64,000 nt of DNA from Haloquadratum walsbyi J07HQW2 (lineage in GTDB: Archaea; Halobacteriota; Halobacteria; Halobacteriales; Haloferacaceae). Under the pieces are notes generated by a model. That model did not search any database. It saw only the letters and a program-made list of their open reading frames with translations, and had not been told where the DNA came from. Positions 52,113 to 62,508 of this stretch are shown here, one piece after another. The stretch is taken from positions 3,464,095 to 3,528,094 of the forward strand of contig NZ_KE356561.1 in the NCBI RefSeq assembly GCF_000415985.1, in the 5' to 3' direction. The first letter of the stretch is position 1, and each line of letters begins with the position of its first letter. The translations under genes and the position numbers were made by a program.

Positions 52113-52463
52113 TTACAGGCCGAGACTGGTTTTAATCGCCGTGTCGATCTTTCTCATCCGAGAGGAAGGGACTGATCCGATATTTGTCTTCACTCGCTTG
52201 TTGACATCCACTACGCGGATTTGACTGAGGTCTGCCACCGAATCCTGATTGAGCGCTGTATTCGATGCCAGTACCTCTACTTCGAACGGGTACGTGTTAT
52301 TCGGGTTGTACTGTTTTGTGAACGGAGCGATGATCGTGGTCGGGGAGTTCCTGTTCCCCACATCGTTTTGAATGACTACACAGGGGCGGTTCGTTCCTTG
52401 CTGTTCGCTTCCTTTCGTCGGACTCAAATCAACAATAACGATGTCGCCGCGGCGTACTTTCAC
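52113..52463 (-). CDS. mazF: MazF/PemK-family toxin
   Basis: RRGDIVIVDLSPTKGSEQQGTNRPCVVIQNDVGNRNSPTTIIAPFT...ADLSQIRVVD. Confidence 0.85.
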   Translation of the reverse strand: MKVRRGDIVIVDLSPTKGSEQQGTNRPCVVIQNDVGNRNSPTTIIAPFTKQYNPNNTYPFEVEVLASNTALNQDSVADLSQIRVVDVNKRVKTNIGSVPSSRMRKIDTAIKTSLGL

Positions 52464-52480
52464 GTATCAACACCTAGGCG

Positions 52481-52750
52481 TCACTCGCTCCACCCAGGGG
52501 CTTCCCCAAGGCGGTCAGTCGCTTCCGATGACGCTGGGGCCATCTCCTCGGCCAACTGCTGTGATCGTTCCGCACGTTCCCGGTAGCCTTCCGCGAGTCG
52601 TTCTTTGTCTGTCGGGGGTTTGATGACGATCTCGTCGTCTGTTTCCACGAACTCGATTTCGTCTCCCCCCTTGATGCCTTGACGATCTCTGAGTTCCTTG
52701 GGAATCGTAACTTGTCCCCGGTCGCCCACCTTTCGCTTGTGCTCACGCAT
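52481..52750 (-). CDS. AbrB/MazE-family antitoxin
   Basis: KVGDRGQVTIPKELRDRQGIKGGDEIEFVETDDEIVIKPP; upstream of mazF. Confidence 0.8.
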   Translation of the reverse strand: MREHKRKVGDRGQVTIPKELRDRQGIKGGDEIEFVETDDEIVIKPPTDKERLAEGYRERAERSQQLAEEMAPASSEATDRLGEAPGWSE

Positions 52751-52923
52751 ACCAGTACATACTTTTTTCATACTTATAGAGTTGACGGGGGTCGGCACAA
52801 GAAGATTGAAACGTCTTAAATGAGAAACACAGACCGGGTTAAACTTAATATTAACATTAACATCTGCTGTGATTGGCTGGCTGGGAAAGATTAGTGATAC
52901 AAAGTACCGTAGTACTACTAGCG

Positions 52924-53211
52924 ATGGTAGGTAGTAGAAACGAACCAAGGGTAGTACGTGTATCCCAGAAGGGACAGGCCACAATCCCGAAGGGGTTACG
53001 AGAGAAGTTCGGGATCGAGACGCCGGGCAGAGTGTTCGTCTACGAAGACCAGGGGCGCATCATCATCGAGCCGGTGCCATCGCTCGATAAACTGCATGGA
53101 ATCCATGCTGGAGAACACGAACGCGGTGAAGTACTGGAGCGGGTTCGTGAAATAAAGGATAAAAAACGCAAGATGCGAGTTGAACGCCTACACCCGTCCG
53201 AGGACCCATAA
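52924..53211 (+). CDS. AbrB/SpoVT-type antitoxin-like DNA-binding protein, no toxin directly downstream
   Basis: VRVSQKGQATIPKGLREKFGIETPGRVFVYEDQGRIIIEPVPSLDKLHGIHAG. Confidence 0.7.
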   Translation: MVGSRNEPRVVRVSQKGQATIPKGLREKFGIETPGRVFVYEDQGRIIIEPVPSLDKLHGIHAGEHERGEVLERVREIKDKKRKMRVERLHPSEDP

Positions 53212-53279
53212 GCGTCGGGCCAGACCACGGTATGCGAGGACTTCGGTTGGATCAAGTGTCAAGCGCGAACAGACAGTAA

Positions 53280-54044
53280 TTATCCCGGCTGTATAGGCGG
53301 TTCTTCAAGATCAGGCATATCGTAGATTGCGTACGCCAGCCACAGGAGAAGAGCGATTGGCATTTCTGGCGGAACTGACCCTGGGGCAACAAGCGGGTTG
53401 ATCCCTTGTATTGCTGTCATCACACCGATGACTGCTGCCAGCGCAAACGTACCGATAGCGGTAACAGCAGCTTCTCGCCGTGAGGGGAGCGATGTTCGCG
53501 GATCATATTCGATAGCGGCTTTTTCTCGGCTCGCTCGCGCCTTCGTTGCCTGGGCGGATACCCATGCGGTCGCCGTCCCGGGAAGCCATGCACCGACGAA
53601 GTCTCCCAGCGAGGTCTGTCCGTCGTCATCAGTGTCGTTCCGAGCTTCTGCGATCTCTTCAGGCGAGATCACAACGTCGGTCGGGAACGCTGTCTCGAAG
53701 TGCGTGTACGCGAACCGGCGGAAGTGATCTCGTTCACGGTGACTAGCGAGGTAGTGTTTATCGACGATCTCTGCTGAAGCGCTCGACTGTTCCGTAGCGA
53801 CATCCTCTATTTTGGCGATATACGCCTCGTAGGCATCGAGGTACTCATTGAACCAGAACTGTCGGAAATGCTTCGGCGTCGGATTCGACCCGTCAGGTAA
53901 GCGAACCCCGGCGCGGTCAACAATCTCTTCAATCTTGTTACGCACCCATGTGTCCGACCGAGTCCCTGTCATCACGACCCACAGCGGTTGAACTGAGACG
54001 GACCCCGCGAGACGAGTGTGTCGGTCGGACCGTTCCCCGCTCAA
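53280..54044 (-). CDS. C-terminal part of a haloarchaeal integrase-like protein with terminal TM segments
   Basis: LPDGSNPTPKHFRQFWFNEYLDAYEAYIAKIEDVATEQSSASAEIVDKHYLASHRERDHFRRFAYTHFETAFPT...; N-terminal catalytic half absent. Confidence 0.45.
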   Translation of the reverse strand: MSGERSDRHTRLAGSVSVQPLWVVMTGTRSDTWVRNKIEEIVDRAGVRLPDGSNPTPKHFRQFWFNEYLDAYEAYIAKIEDVATEQSSASAEIVDKHYLASHRERDHFRRFAYTHFETAFPTDVVISPEEIAEARNDTDDDGQTSLGDFVGAWLPGTATAWVSAQATKARASREKAAIEYDPRTSLPSRREAAVTAIGTFALAAVIGVMTAIQGINPLVAPGSVPPEMPIALLLWLAYAIYDMPDLEEPPIQPG

Positions 54045-54779
54045 TAGCGTCAGCTTGCGTCACGTCTCAGTATCCGGGATCCAGCCATCTTACCGTTCAG
54101 CGAAGTGTCCGGTCGCGATCGCACGGTCCGGACATAACATATCCGGTTCGGACCGACATAACGCCGTGCGGTCTTCATAGGCGACGACACGGTGGGTGTA
54201 CAGCGACAGACAGGCGTTCCGGCGTTTGCTTTCGCACGTCCAACGAGTCCACGACACGACGGCCTCAACGACGCGGCAGACCGACTCACAGCCAGTTGAT
54301 GCACCACAGACAGCCAGGTCCACAAAATCGACCGATTAGGAACCGGAGCCAGAACCAGCAGGCGACGGCGACACAGATCCTCCGGAGCCACTAACATCAG
54401 AGGAGAAACCGGTAACCGTCGTCGGCTGCGGTGAAACGTCCACAGCGCCTCCTGACAAAGACCCAGACGACGCAATAAAAAGCCTTGTATACTAATCTCT
54501 TAATTAACGAAGAAAATGATAGGAACGTCGATACGCCGGAACAGACACGTCACCTCTACATCTCCGACAAGGCAGAGCCCATCCACCGGTGCTTCTTCGT
54601 TCATGATATGACACTTGTCATTGTGATGGAGAAGTAACTATGACTGTCTCCGGCAATATTTTGCGAAAACAAGCGTACAAATGTGACAGTCGCCTGTGCC
54701 AACTCCGGATATGTATAACGAATATGATGTCTCAAAAGCACACATATAATCACTTAGACGGATTCTTGACCGTGTGGTG

Positions 54780-55370
54780 GCTAGCATCTCGTAGTGGCTG
54801 CGACCTGTGAGTCACAATGTATCATTTTTCGCCGAATCCCCCAACAGCCGTACGTTGGGTGTCCAACCTATGACTCAACGCCGTTGTACGATCGAACCTC
54901 ACTCCCCAGATTAGAATCGGACATTCGAGTCGTCTCGGAAGTCTGGTTTAGTCATCAAGAACACGACTCACTCGAATAGTACATCTGCGAACTTCCGATA
55001 GCATACTTTCGCTTCGAAGCCCAAGACTGCTATGGGAATTCGACACGCTGCCAGATGGACGCCCTTTTTCGGGTGTTCTCACTGAAAAGACCCCACCGGG
55101 TGGGAGCACGAAACGGACCTGAGGGAGTGTCCTGAATGTCATCCGACACTCTCCGAGCAGCTGGACCTGGAGCGTGTACTGGACCAGTCAACACTGTGGT
55201 AAAGTGGCACGAACGGTTCAGCGCTGAGCTTCGCAGTATAGTCGAGACAGCCGGCGGACCATACTTATTCAAACCCAGAACGCAGGTATTAGTGTTCCGC
55301 GGGACCCAGACCGACACCGTCCATCTCACAGTGACGAAGCGGACGAGTCGAACCCAGACGATCACGATGA
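54780..55370 (+). mobile_element. Degraded 5' remnant of the same IS type as at 48.5-50.2 kb
   Basis: TCTCGTAGTGGC start shared with 48550; YDSTPLYDRTSLPRLESDIRVVSEVWFSHQEHDSLE*YICELPIAYFRFEAQDCYGNSTRCQMDALFRVF parallels YDATPLYERSSLDGLESDIRIVSQIWFRHDRHESVENFICALPLAYLEFDAHDRYAGSTRYEMDTLFRVF. Confidence 0.65.
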
Positions 55371-55689
55371 GTTCGTCGCCCGTAGACTGAGCGGTCGCCG
55401 CGGTGAGTAGGTCCCGAGCCGCCATCCGTTCGCCGTCGTCCATCAAGCGGTCCTGTATCCGTTCCGCTTCCACGGCGATCTGTTCGTCGAGATCGAGAGA
55501 ACAGACACCGCCGAACTCCTGCCGGACCGCGGCGACATCTGTGGATCCGGAGCCGACCTCGCCATCGATGACCTCAAACACGCAGAGCGAGGACGTAAGG
55601 TACGGCTGGCTGCGGTCTTCGACATACTCGACGACGTCAGGGATGCGCTCGAGCATGTCGATGATGACTGAGGAATCGAGGAAGGTCAC
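55363..55689 (-). pseudogene. vapC: VapC-like PIN toxin with 3' end replaced by IS remnant
   Basis: MTFLDSSVIIDMLERIPDVVEYVEDRSQPYLTSSLCVFEVIDGE...ARDLLTAATAQSTGDELIV| then antisense IS sequence. Confidence 0.65.
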
Positions 55690-56141
55690 CGCTCGAAGTT
55701 CTTTCGAGAGCGCTTCACTGCCTCTCGTGCGCTATCGCCTTCTTCCTCGCTCCACACGCCGATGTGAATGGGCTTCTCGCTCTGTGCAAGGCGTTAGAGA
55801 AGTTCATCAAATGTCTTGTCCTCTGAGAGGTTCTTCAGCTCGTCCGCACTCATCTCCTCGAGTTCTTCCGTGGCTGCACGCCGCCTCTTATGGGAGAGAT
55901 CCTGTGGTAGCTTCTCTTCTGCGACGTCACCTGCCCCAGCCGTCTCACTCGGAGCCACTGGTCGCTCTTTGTGTTCGGTGAGTTCCTCGCAGTAATCGAT
56001 GACTCGCTCGAGATCGGAGACGGTTTGTGCCTGCAGGGGTTCCCACACGCGCTTTGCTAACCCCTCCGGGGGTGCGGGCATCTTCACACTACGCTCTTCA
56101 GGACCGGCAGGAGCGCTAGCATCGGGGTCAGGTTCGGGCAT
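55686..56141 (-). pseudogene. VapB-like antitoxin with in-frame TAA
   Basis: MPEPDPDASAPAGPEERSVKMPAPPEGLAKRVWEPL...DELL*RLAQSEKPIHIGVWSEEEGDSAREAVKRSRKNFER*; TAA at 55794-55796; ATGA-type overlap with PIN start. Confidence 0.5.
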
Positions 56142-56239
56142 GTGCTATCCCACGCTACCATCATACTAATAACGTAACGTAAGACCAGAAAGTCACACTC
56201 TCATTTGTCGTCCCCGATTTGGTGGAGGGACTCACCCTA

Positions 56240-56566
56240 ATGAATACTACCACGACTCTACAGCATACCCCCGCCAGCAGCGACGTTGACGCCAGTATCA
56301 CCACCCGCTGTGTGCAATATCTCACCGCTGTCGCCCGAGACGCTATCGACGATTCCAGAACACTTGATAAAGACACACTTGCGAAGACCGTCGTCAAAGC
56401 ACTGTCCGACGCCCATGCTCACATTAGACTCAAAAACGCCATTGAACTCGCTATCCGTACAACTCCCCACAACGATCTCGTGATGGAAGAGCCGGGACCG
56501 TATTCCGCCGATCCCCGGCGCAATCAGACACGCCTAGGCCGGTCAGGTGGTTCAGAGAAGATATGA
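56240..56566 (+). CDS. Hypothetical protein
   Basis: MNTTTTLQHTPASSDVDASITTRCVQYLTAVARDAIDDSRTLDKDTLAKTVVKALSDAH. Confidence 0.35.
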   Translation: MNTTTTLQHTPASSDVDASITTRCVQYLTAVARDAIDDSRTLDKDTLAKTVVKALSDAHAHIRLKNAIELAIRTTPHNDLVMEEPGPYSADPRRNQTRLGRSGGSEKI

Positions 56567-56577
56567 TAACTATTGAA

Positions 56578-56892
56578 TCACCAATTTGATACCGCGCACG
56601 ATTGACCGACCGACCATTCGAAGGACCTATTATTTTGCTCGCCGGCATCGTGCTGGTCCCCAGTCGGGTGTCCGTGGATTCGGTCGTGACAGTATTGATA
56701 GACCGGCACAAGATTCCTCAAATAATTCCACTCATCACTATGGAGTGACATCAGGTGGTGCGCGTGGAGAATCGTCATATTGTCGCTGGCGTGAGGTCCG
56801 ATTTGTAATCCACAGTTCTGGCATGTGTGGTCGGCGCGTCCGTGGACGGCTCTCCAGCGAGCTTCCCAGTCTGGTGGTGCGTTTTATTAGAA
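56578..56892 (-). pseudogene. HNH endonuclease lacking a clear N-terminus
   Basis: WEARWRAVHGRADHTCQNCGLQIGPHASDNMTILHAHHLMSLHSDEWNYLRNLVPVYQYCHDRIHGHP. Confidence 0.6.
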
Positions 56893-56958
56893 TTGATATA
56901 ATTGTGGTATGTCGACTTGATGTATATAATCGTATGTCGTAATTATGTTAGTTCCTGA

Positions 56959-59106
56959 CTACCGACTCAGAAGATTACGAGCGCGTGAGAGGAATCCTCC
57001 GCGTGGATTACCAGTAGTCGTCTCGCCAAACCAGTCGAAGAACTCGTCTGGTGTTTTAATGATCAAATCGGGTCCTTGCTTTTCAACTCGAACAGTCATC
57101 GGCGGATCACGCTTGTACTCATGGAGCTCAAAGCTCATCGACTCCGGGAACGTTACCTGAAGCGTGTCCTTGTTTTCACTAATTTCGATGTCTTCTCTAT
57201 CGAGGAGATTGTGCCATCGCTCCCGTCCAGAGTCGTATGCCTGTTCGGCTGGCTCACTCGGAAAGTAGTCTGGGACAGATCGATCAGCAAACTCGTAGAG
57301 GTTCAACATTACTTCTCTGACCTCACGGAGTGCATCCGAGTCTTCCCCCAGTGCAAGGTCACGATTCAAATATTCGTGCCCGAACCACTGGAATATTGGA
57401 TTCTCCGTGTCGATGAGTCGATTTACCCGTGCCTCACCTTGGTGAGACGTCGTGAAATTGATGTCGAACCGGAGGATCTTAGCTCGGTTCCGAAACCACT
57501 TATCAGGACGCTTATCATTAGAGATGAACGCAAACATCGGATACGAGGTTTCTCCAGTCCATCCGCTCCAGTAGTTTCGGAGAGTGCCCAACGAATTCAC
57601 TTTTTCCTTTGTGATGTCGTCTACGATGACCGGGAATGATGTGTGTGCTGACCGGAGGTTTCGGACCTTTCGTTTCCCAATCTCATCGGCATCTACTGGT
57701 GCTTCGACACGGTTTCCACTAATCAGTGAGAGAGCGAACCGACAGAACGTGCCTTTCCCGCCGTTCGACTCCCCGAAGATGTAGAGATATGGAAACGCTT
57801 TGTCGAGGTTGATACCATGCTGACGGTAAAAAGTCGCTTGACGGTTTGCGAAGGGCGCCCAAAAGAACCAGAGGAGCGCTTCATACATGTGCGCCTTGAC
57901 CGCTGTATCATCATCCGAATTACCGTAATCGTCGACAGTCGCAAAATAGTTCTCGATCTCTGCAAGTGCCTTGTCGACCCTCTCTGGACTCTTTGGTGAC
58001 TTGGTCACACGGTAGACCGTACCATCGCAGTGGAACTTGAGCTGAGCCATATCTTCGTTTAGATGCATCGTTGGAATATCGAAGATCTGTTGTGCATACC
58101 GCTGGAAGGCGTCTGGGGTTGTGGTTAAGATATCGTTCGATACCGTCGCGTCGAAGTCGGTCATCTTAGACAGTGTGTTCACCGTCGACTCGTCGTACCC
58201 TCTGAGTGACAGTGTGATACGATCCTGTGGTGCACCAGTCAGGTTTGGATCGAGATTCTCTGCTGGCTCGTCTGCATTTTTGTCCTCCTTCGCTAGTTGA
58301 GTGTGTTCGCCGTCGGAAGTTGTCCTATTATTGAGTGAGAGATCTTCCGTCTCAACCTCAGCATCTATATGTTCTGTGAGACGGCTATGAACCTCTCCAA
58401 GTTCATCTTTTGTCCCCATGCGCCCCTCCGTGTACAGTTTGATTACCTCCTCACGATCATCATCCGACTGCTCAAGCTGTTCGGAAAGGTCCTTGAGGAA
58501 AGGACCTCCCTTGTTGTAGGAGTCTCTGTGATGATAGTACAGATCCTCGAAGTCTGCGTAGAGATCGCTTTCTATCGTCGTGTCGTACACGACCCCGATG
58601 TTTGTTTGATTCGACCAAGCATTGCGGGACAGGTTCGGGGACCCAATTACGACCTTCGCCGGTACAGCACTGGTATCTACTGAAGACCTCGGCTCGGTGG
58701 TCGCCCCGCGGTCAAGAGTCACCTGGTCATCGCCTCCAGAGCCCTCATCAGTCTGGTCCTCTCCCAGATATTCAATTAAATAAAGTTTTGTATGGACCTG
58801 TTTATTCTCACATAGGTAAATAACCAGTTTATGATCTCGACGTAATTGTTCTAGTCGATCCGCGAGGTCAGGTTTATCTATGAGACGCTCACGATAGTCG
58901 TCGATGTCTCCGACTATAACCTCTAAGCATTCTAAGTTCTCTAAATCCTCGAAAAGGTCGAGAATAAACTCAGGTGAATCACAGTATGTGATTACACGCA
59001 TCCGCCTTGCTCCCTCAAAGATACGCGAAAACGACCGCCAGCTCTTGAACATGTCCATGTGGCTGCCGTCCGATTCATTAGTGTCGAGTGGTATGTCGAA
59101 TTTCAT
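56959..59106 (-). CDS. Phospholipase D-like (HKD) domain fused to an SF3-like P-loop ATPase
   Basis: N-term KQVHTKLYLIEY..VVIGSPNLSRNAWSNQTNIGV (HKD-like); C-term FPYLYIFGESNGGKGTFCRFAL (Walker A), HTSFPVIVDDI (Walker B), YPMFAFISNDKRPDKWFRNRAKILRFD (motif C-like). Confidence 0.65.
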   Translation of the reverse strand: MKFDIPLDTNESDGSHMDMFKSWRSFSRIFEGARRMRVITYCDSPEFILDLFEDLENLECLEVIVGDIDDYRERLIDKPDLADRLEQLRRDHKLVIYLCENKQVHTKLYLIEYLGEDQTDEGSGGDDQVTLDRGATTEPRSSVDTSAVPAKVVIGSPNLSRNAWSNQTNIGVVYDTTIESDLYADFEDLYYHHRDSYNKGGPFLKDLSEQLEQSDDDREEVIKLYTEGRMGTKDELGEVHSRLTEHIDAEVETEDLSLNNRTTSDGEHTQLAKEDKNADEPAENLDPNLTGAPQDRITLSLRGYDESTVNTLSKMTDFDATVSNDILTTTPDAFQRYAQQIFDIPTMHLNEDMAQLKFHCDGTVYRVTKSPKSPERVDKALAEIENYFATVDDYGNSDDDTAVKAHMYEALLWFFWAPFANRQATFYRQHGINLDKAFPYLYIFGESNGGKGTFCRFALSLISGNRVEAPVDADEIGKRKVRNLRSAHTSFPVIVDDITKEKVNSLGTLRNYWSGWTGETSYPMFAFISNDKRPDKWFRNRAKILRFDINFTTSHQGEARVNRLIDTENPIFQWFGHEYLNRDLALGEDSDALREVREVMLNLYEFADRSVPDYFPSEPAEQAYDSGRERWHNLLDREDIEISENKDTLQVTFPESMSFELHEYKRDPPMTVRVEKQGPDLIIKTPDEFFDWFGETTTGNPRGGFLSRARNLLSR

Positions 59107-59464
59107 TTGATTTGATTTGATTTGATCTGATTTGATCCTTGGTTTCTGGTGATGCGATATCATCTGCAGTAATGTAACTAGCTGCCCCCCACGAGATGAA
59201 CGAGAACCCCGATAGTAGTTACAAAAGTTACTGAAACGTCTTTTTGACCCTGGGGAAATTCAGGAATATGGCATAAGTTGGCGGGCTGCTGACCAGCGAC
59301 CAGGATTCCGGGATCAACGAACTCGGCAAACGGTAGGGAATGCGCAAGTCCGCAATATGTAGTCAGCAAATCAAGCCTAGAACCACCAGTAACGGGAGGA
59401 ACCGCAAAGTCGATCATGAGACTAACATATAGGATCGACGAATTTCCATCGAATCTCAGAGAAC

Positions 59465-61552
59465 TCACGATCTCTCCGAGCAGAATGATGCCGTCCGGTA
59501 CGAGAATAGCTGACCATCGCGGTATACTATAATATTACTCTGTATGTCGTTGTCTACCCGGACGAACTCTGTATGAACGTCTTTGGGCATATTGACGGCA
59601 GCGTCCTCGTCGAACATCTCTCCAGACTGGAGGGATTGCACCTCTGGAACGAATGCAGTTCTACCCACGAGCACGACGTTCGCGCCTCTGCCGAAGAACT
59701 GTTCGACGTCTCGATCACGGGCACGGGTAGCATCGAGACCGGGGAAACAATCGGTACTAGCGGGCATCTGATTGATGTGCCAAGGAGTGCCACCAGCAAC
59801 AATACCGGGCGCAGTGTTTCGGACGACCCAGTCATTACCAAGGTTGTCCAGTTGACCCGTCTGCAACGGAATCATTTGCTCTCTCAGGGCTTTGTTGAAC
59901 TCCACATACGGGTCGGCGATAATTACATCTTGGATTAACTCGTTCATCGGCGATGTGACGACGGTAAAGACTATCTTGGCATCACCCGTGTTCGACCAGA
60001 CGGCGACATCCGGATCTCGAGAAGGATCATCGTCATCATCCTTACCATCGATGGTCGGGAGTTCGTCTATCTCAGGTTCCATCTCTGTCGCTGTTACCTG
60101 GAGGTCCTCAATTGGCGGGAAGTCCTCGCGGGTTAAGACGCGAGCATCGCGGGTAGCCGCATTCCGACGAGCCTCACCGACGAGATTGGCGAGATCCGCT
60201 CCCGTCATTCCAGCCGTATGCGTCGCGAGCGCCGCGTACTCAGCATTTGAAATCGACGACGGGACATCGCTCACATGTGTCCGAAGGATTGCGGAACGGG
60301 TGTCTTCATCCGGGAGCCCGATCTCAAAGTGGGCAGCCAACCGCCTTGGTCGAAGGATTGCCTGGTCAATATCACCCGGTCGGTTCGTCGCTGCAACCAC
60401 GATCGCCTCACGGTCTTCGTGGGTGAGCCGCGCGAGGAACTCGCTTGTTACTTTTTGATCCTCGGCATGCGCTCCCGTCCCCAAGTAGTCACGCGCCCTG
60501 AATAGGTGTTCAGCCTCGTCGAGGAAGATCACGCACGATCCGGATCCGGATCCGAGCTGTTCTGCTCCGTCGAATAGCGTCTTTACACGGTCGCTACTCT
60601 CATTGATCCACATCGAGGTCACGTCCGCCGGAGAGAGTTCGACGAATGGGACGGTGAGTTCGCCAGCGAGCGCCCTCGCAAACATCGTCTTTCCCGTCCC
60701 GGGTGGACCATACAGCATAATACCGCTTTCAGGTTCGATACTGAACCGCGAGAAACGATCATCCCCATCACGATGCGCTAGGAGAGGCTTGATGACACGA
60801 CGTTCAAGATCGGCTTTTGCCTCATCATAGCCGCCGATATCGCTAAACCGCTGCTGTGAGTACTGCCAGTTATGTGTCAAGTTCCGCAATGTGGTCTCAG
60901 ACGAGCTACCCCCGGTCACAGAATGAGCTTCTGACTCCCCATCAGTGGTCGCGCCTTCGGCGACGACAGCATCGTTCGCCTCGTGACCACCCGGGCTCGA
61001 ACCCTCATTCCTGTTCGCATTTGTGTTCCGGATTGAGGAGTCGGCAGTTGGGCTGGAAAGGATTCGTTTTCGCTCACGCTGCTTCTTTTGATTACCTCGC
61101 CCATTATCTGTCGCCCTGACCGCAATGTACGCCCCGGCGAAAATGGCGGGTGCGTTCCCGGCTACAAATGGAATAGTGAGCGCATCTGAAAATCCAGAAG
61201 CCGGCACGTCTAGGAGGTAAGCGTTCAAACCCAAGACTAACGATACCGGAAAGATGGACAGTAGTCCGCCTAGCCCAATCGAGGAGATCGACGCTCGCCC
61301 AAAGAACCAGAAAACAGCGAACACAGGGATAGATACCACCCCGTACACCAGAAGTCCAACGACGCTCGCCGAAGAGGGGTTAAAGACGTCTGGTGCGATC
61401 AGCCACCCCCATGCCATCACGACAGCCGTAATGAACGAGGCTTCGATGAGGCGGCTACGCTGACCATACATCGGGAACAAATCACTCTCTCGGACAAGTC
61501 CGTAGACGAGGTCGGCAGCGAGGTAGGCGATTGTCACGGTGAGTAGTGACAT
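59465..61552 (-). CDS. Membrane-anchored AAA ATPase (FtsH/Cdc48-like module) with accessory C-terminal domain
   Basis: N-terminal TM segments; GIMLYGPPGTGKTMFARALAGE, CVIFLDEAEHLF, VVAATNRPGDIDQAILRPRRLAAHFEI, TGADLANLVGEA. Confidence 0.8.
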   Translation of the reverse strand: MSLLTVTIAYLAADLVYGLVRESDLFPMYGQRSRLIEASFITAVVMAWGWLIAPDVFNPSSASVVGLLVYGVVSIPVFAVFWFFGRASISSIGLGGLLSIFPVSLVLGLNAYLLDVPASGFSDALTIPFVAGNAPAIFAGAYIAVRATDNGRGNQKKQRERKRILSSPTADSSIRNTNANRNEGSSPGGHEANDAVVAEGATTDGESEAHSVTGGSSSETTLRNLTHNWQYSQQRFSDIGGYDEAKADLERRVIKPLLAHRDGDDRFSRFSIEPESGIMLYGPPGTGKTMFARALAGELTVPFVELSPADVTSMWINESSDRVKTLFDGAEQLGSGSGSCVIFLDEAEHLFRARDYLGTGAHAEDQKVTSEFLARLTHEDREAIVVAATNRPGDIDQAILRPRRLAAHFEIGLPDEDTRSAILRTHVSDVPSSISNAEYAALATHTAGMTGADLANLVGEARRNAATRDARVLTREDFPPIEDLQVTATEMEPEIDELPTIDGKDDDDDPSRDPDVAVWSNTGDAKIVFTVVTSPMNELIQDVIIADPYVEFNKALREQMIPLQTGQLDNLGNDWVVRNTAPGIVAGGTPWHINQMPASTDCFPGLDATRARDRDVEQFFGRGANVVLVGRTAFVPEVQSLQSGEMFDEDAAVNMPKDVHTEFVRVDNDIQSNIIVYRDGQLFSYRTASFCSERS

Positions 61553-61770
61553 GTGTCGATTCTGGTGTTGTCCTGATTTGCTGGGAGTGGGTGATCGGTT
61601 GTCAATTCAGCGTTTTTCGTGAGATGACACCTGTGAGCGGCGCGAAATCCACAGTAGGTCTGAGTTGCTCACCTATTATACTCTATGACTGTATATAAAT
61701 ATATGTACGCTCGGTGGTCCCTTACACAGTTTAACTGACAGTCGATCGATGACTAGGAGGAGTACTGATG

Positions 61771-62508
61771 TTATCTCTCTCCACTGATGTCGATATTGCC
61801 TGTCTCGTCTATCTCGCCAGATCTGGATGTCTCCCCGCTAGCTACACGCCTGAACTCTGAGAGTGTGTGGTTTTGGTTTTGCTCGGGACTGCCTGAACCA
61901 ATCATCGGCTGGGATACTCGACGCCCCATCGAATGAGCGAGATACGAGTTTCCGCTGACACCATCAATCATCGCAGCTCTGCCGGTCTTCGTCGCAAACG
62001 TCGCGCCTTTGTAGACAGGACGAACTCCAGCCTTTCCAATTCGACCCACACCTTTGATCGTATAAACGCGTCCTTTCCCTGTCTGAGTTCTGTAAACCTG
62101 GGACTGTGCCGCTTCGGCTTCTTGACCAGCATTGTGCTGCTCGGTCCTCGCTGAGTTGAACTTCTGCGTGAGACTGACGCCGCGAGAAGCTCCGTCCGTG
62201 ACCACGTAGCTCATAGCAGGGTTGGTATTCAACTTTGACGTCTGTTCTTCGACAGGCTCAGCATTGAGGAATCCCTGCTCGTTCGCCTCGATCAGATCCA
62301 TATCATGCGATGTCATCGAACTTTGGATGAACTCAGCTTGCGAGCCGGCAGCCTGTTCATTCTGTTGCGCCTCGTTCAGAGAGGACTTGGTCTCGTTGAG
62401 TTTCTGTGTTGTCCCGATGTGATTGAGCTTCTCGGTTATCTCCTTGCTGGCAACATTGTTAACTTTTCCTGCTGCACCCTTCGCCCAAGCCGTCATCCGA
62501 TTTGCCAA
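61771..62508 (-). CDS. Haloarchaeal mobile-element hypothetical protein
   Basis: 245-aa ORF with Gln/Asn-rich helical N-terminal half and basic glycine-rich stretch. Confidence 0.5.
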   Translation of the reverse strand: MANRMTAWAKGAAGKVNNVASKEITEKLNHIGTTQKLNETKSSLNEAQQNEQAAGSQAEFIQSSMTSHDMDLIEANEQGFLNAEPVEEQTSKLNTNPAMSYVVTDGASRGVSLTQKFNSARTEQHNAGQEAEAAQSQVYRTQTGKGRVYTIKGVGRIGKAGVRPVYKGATFATKTGRAAMIDGVSGNSYLAHSMGRRVSQPMIGSGSPEQNQNHTLSEFRRVASGETSRSGEIDETGNIDISGER

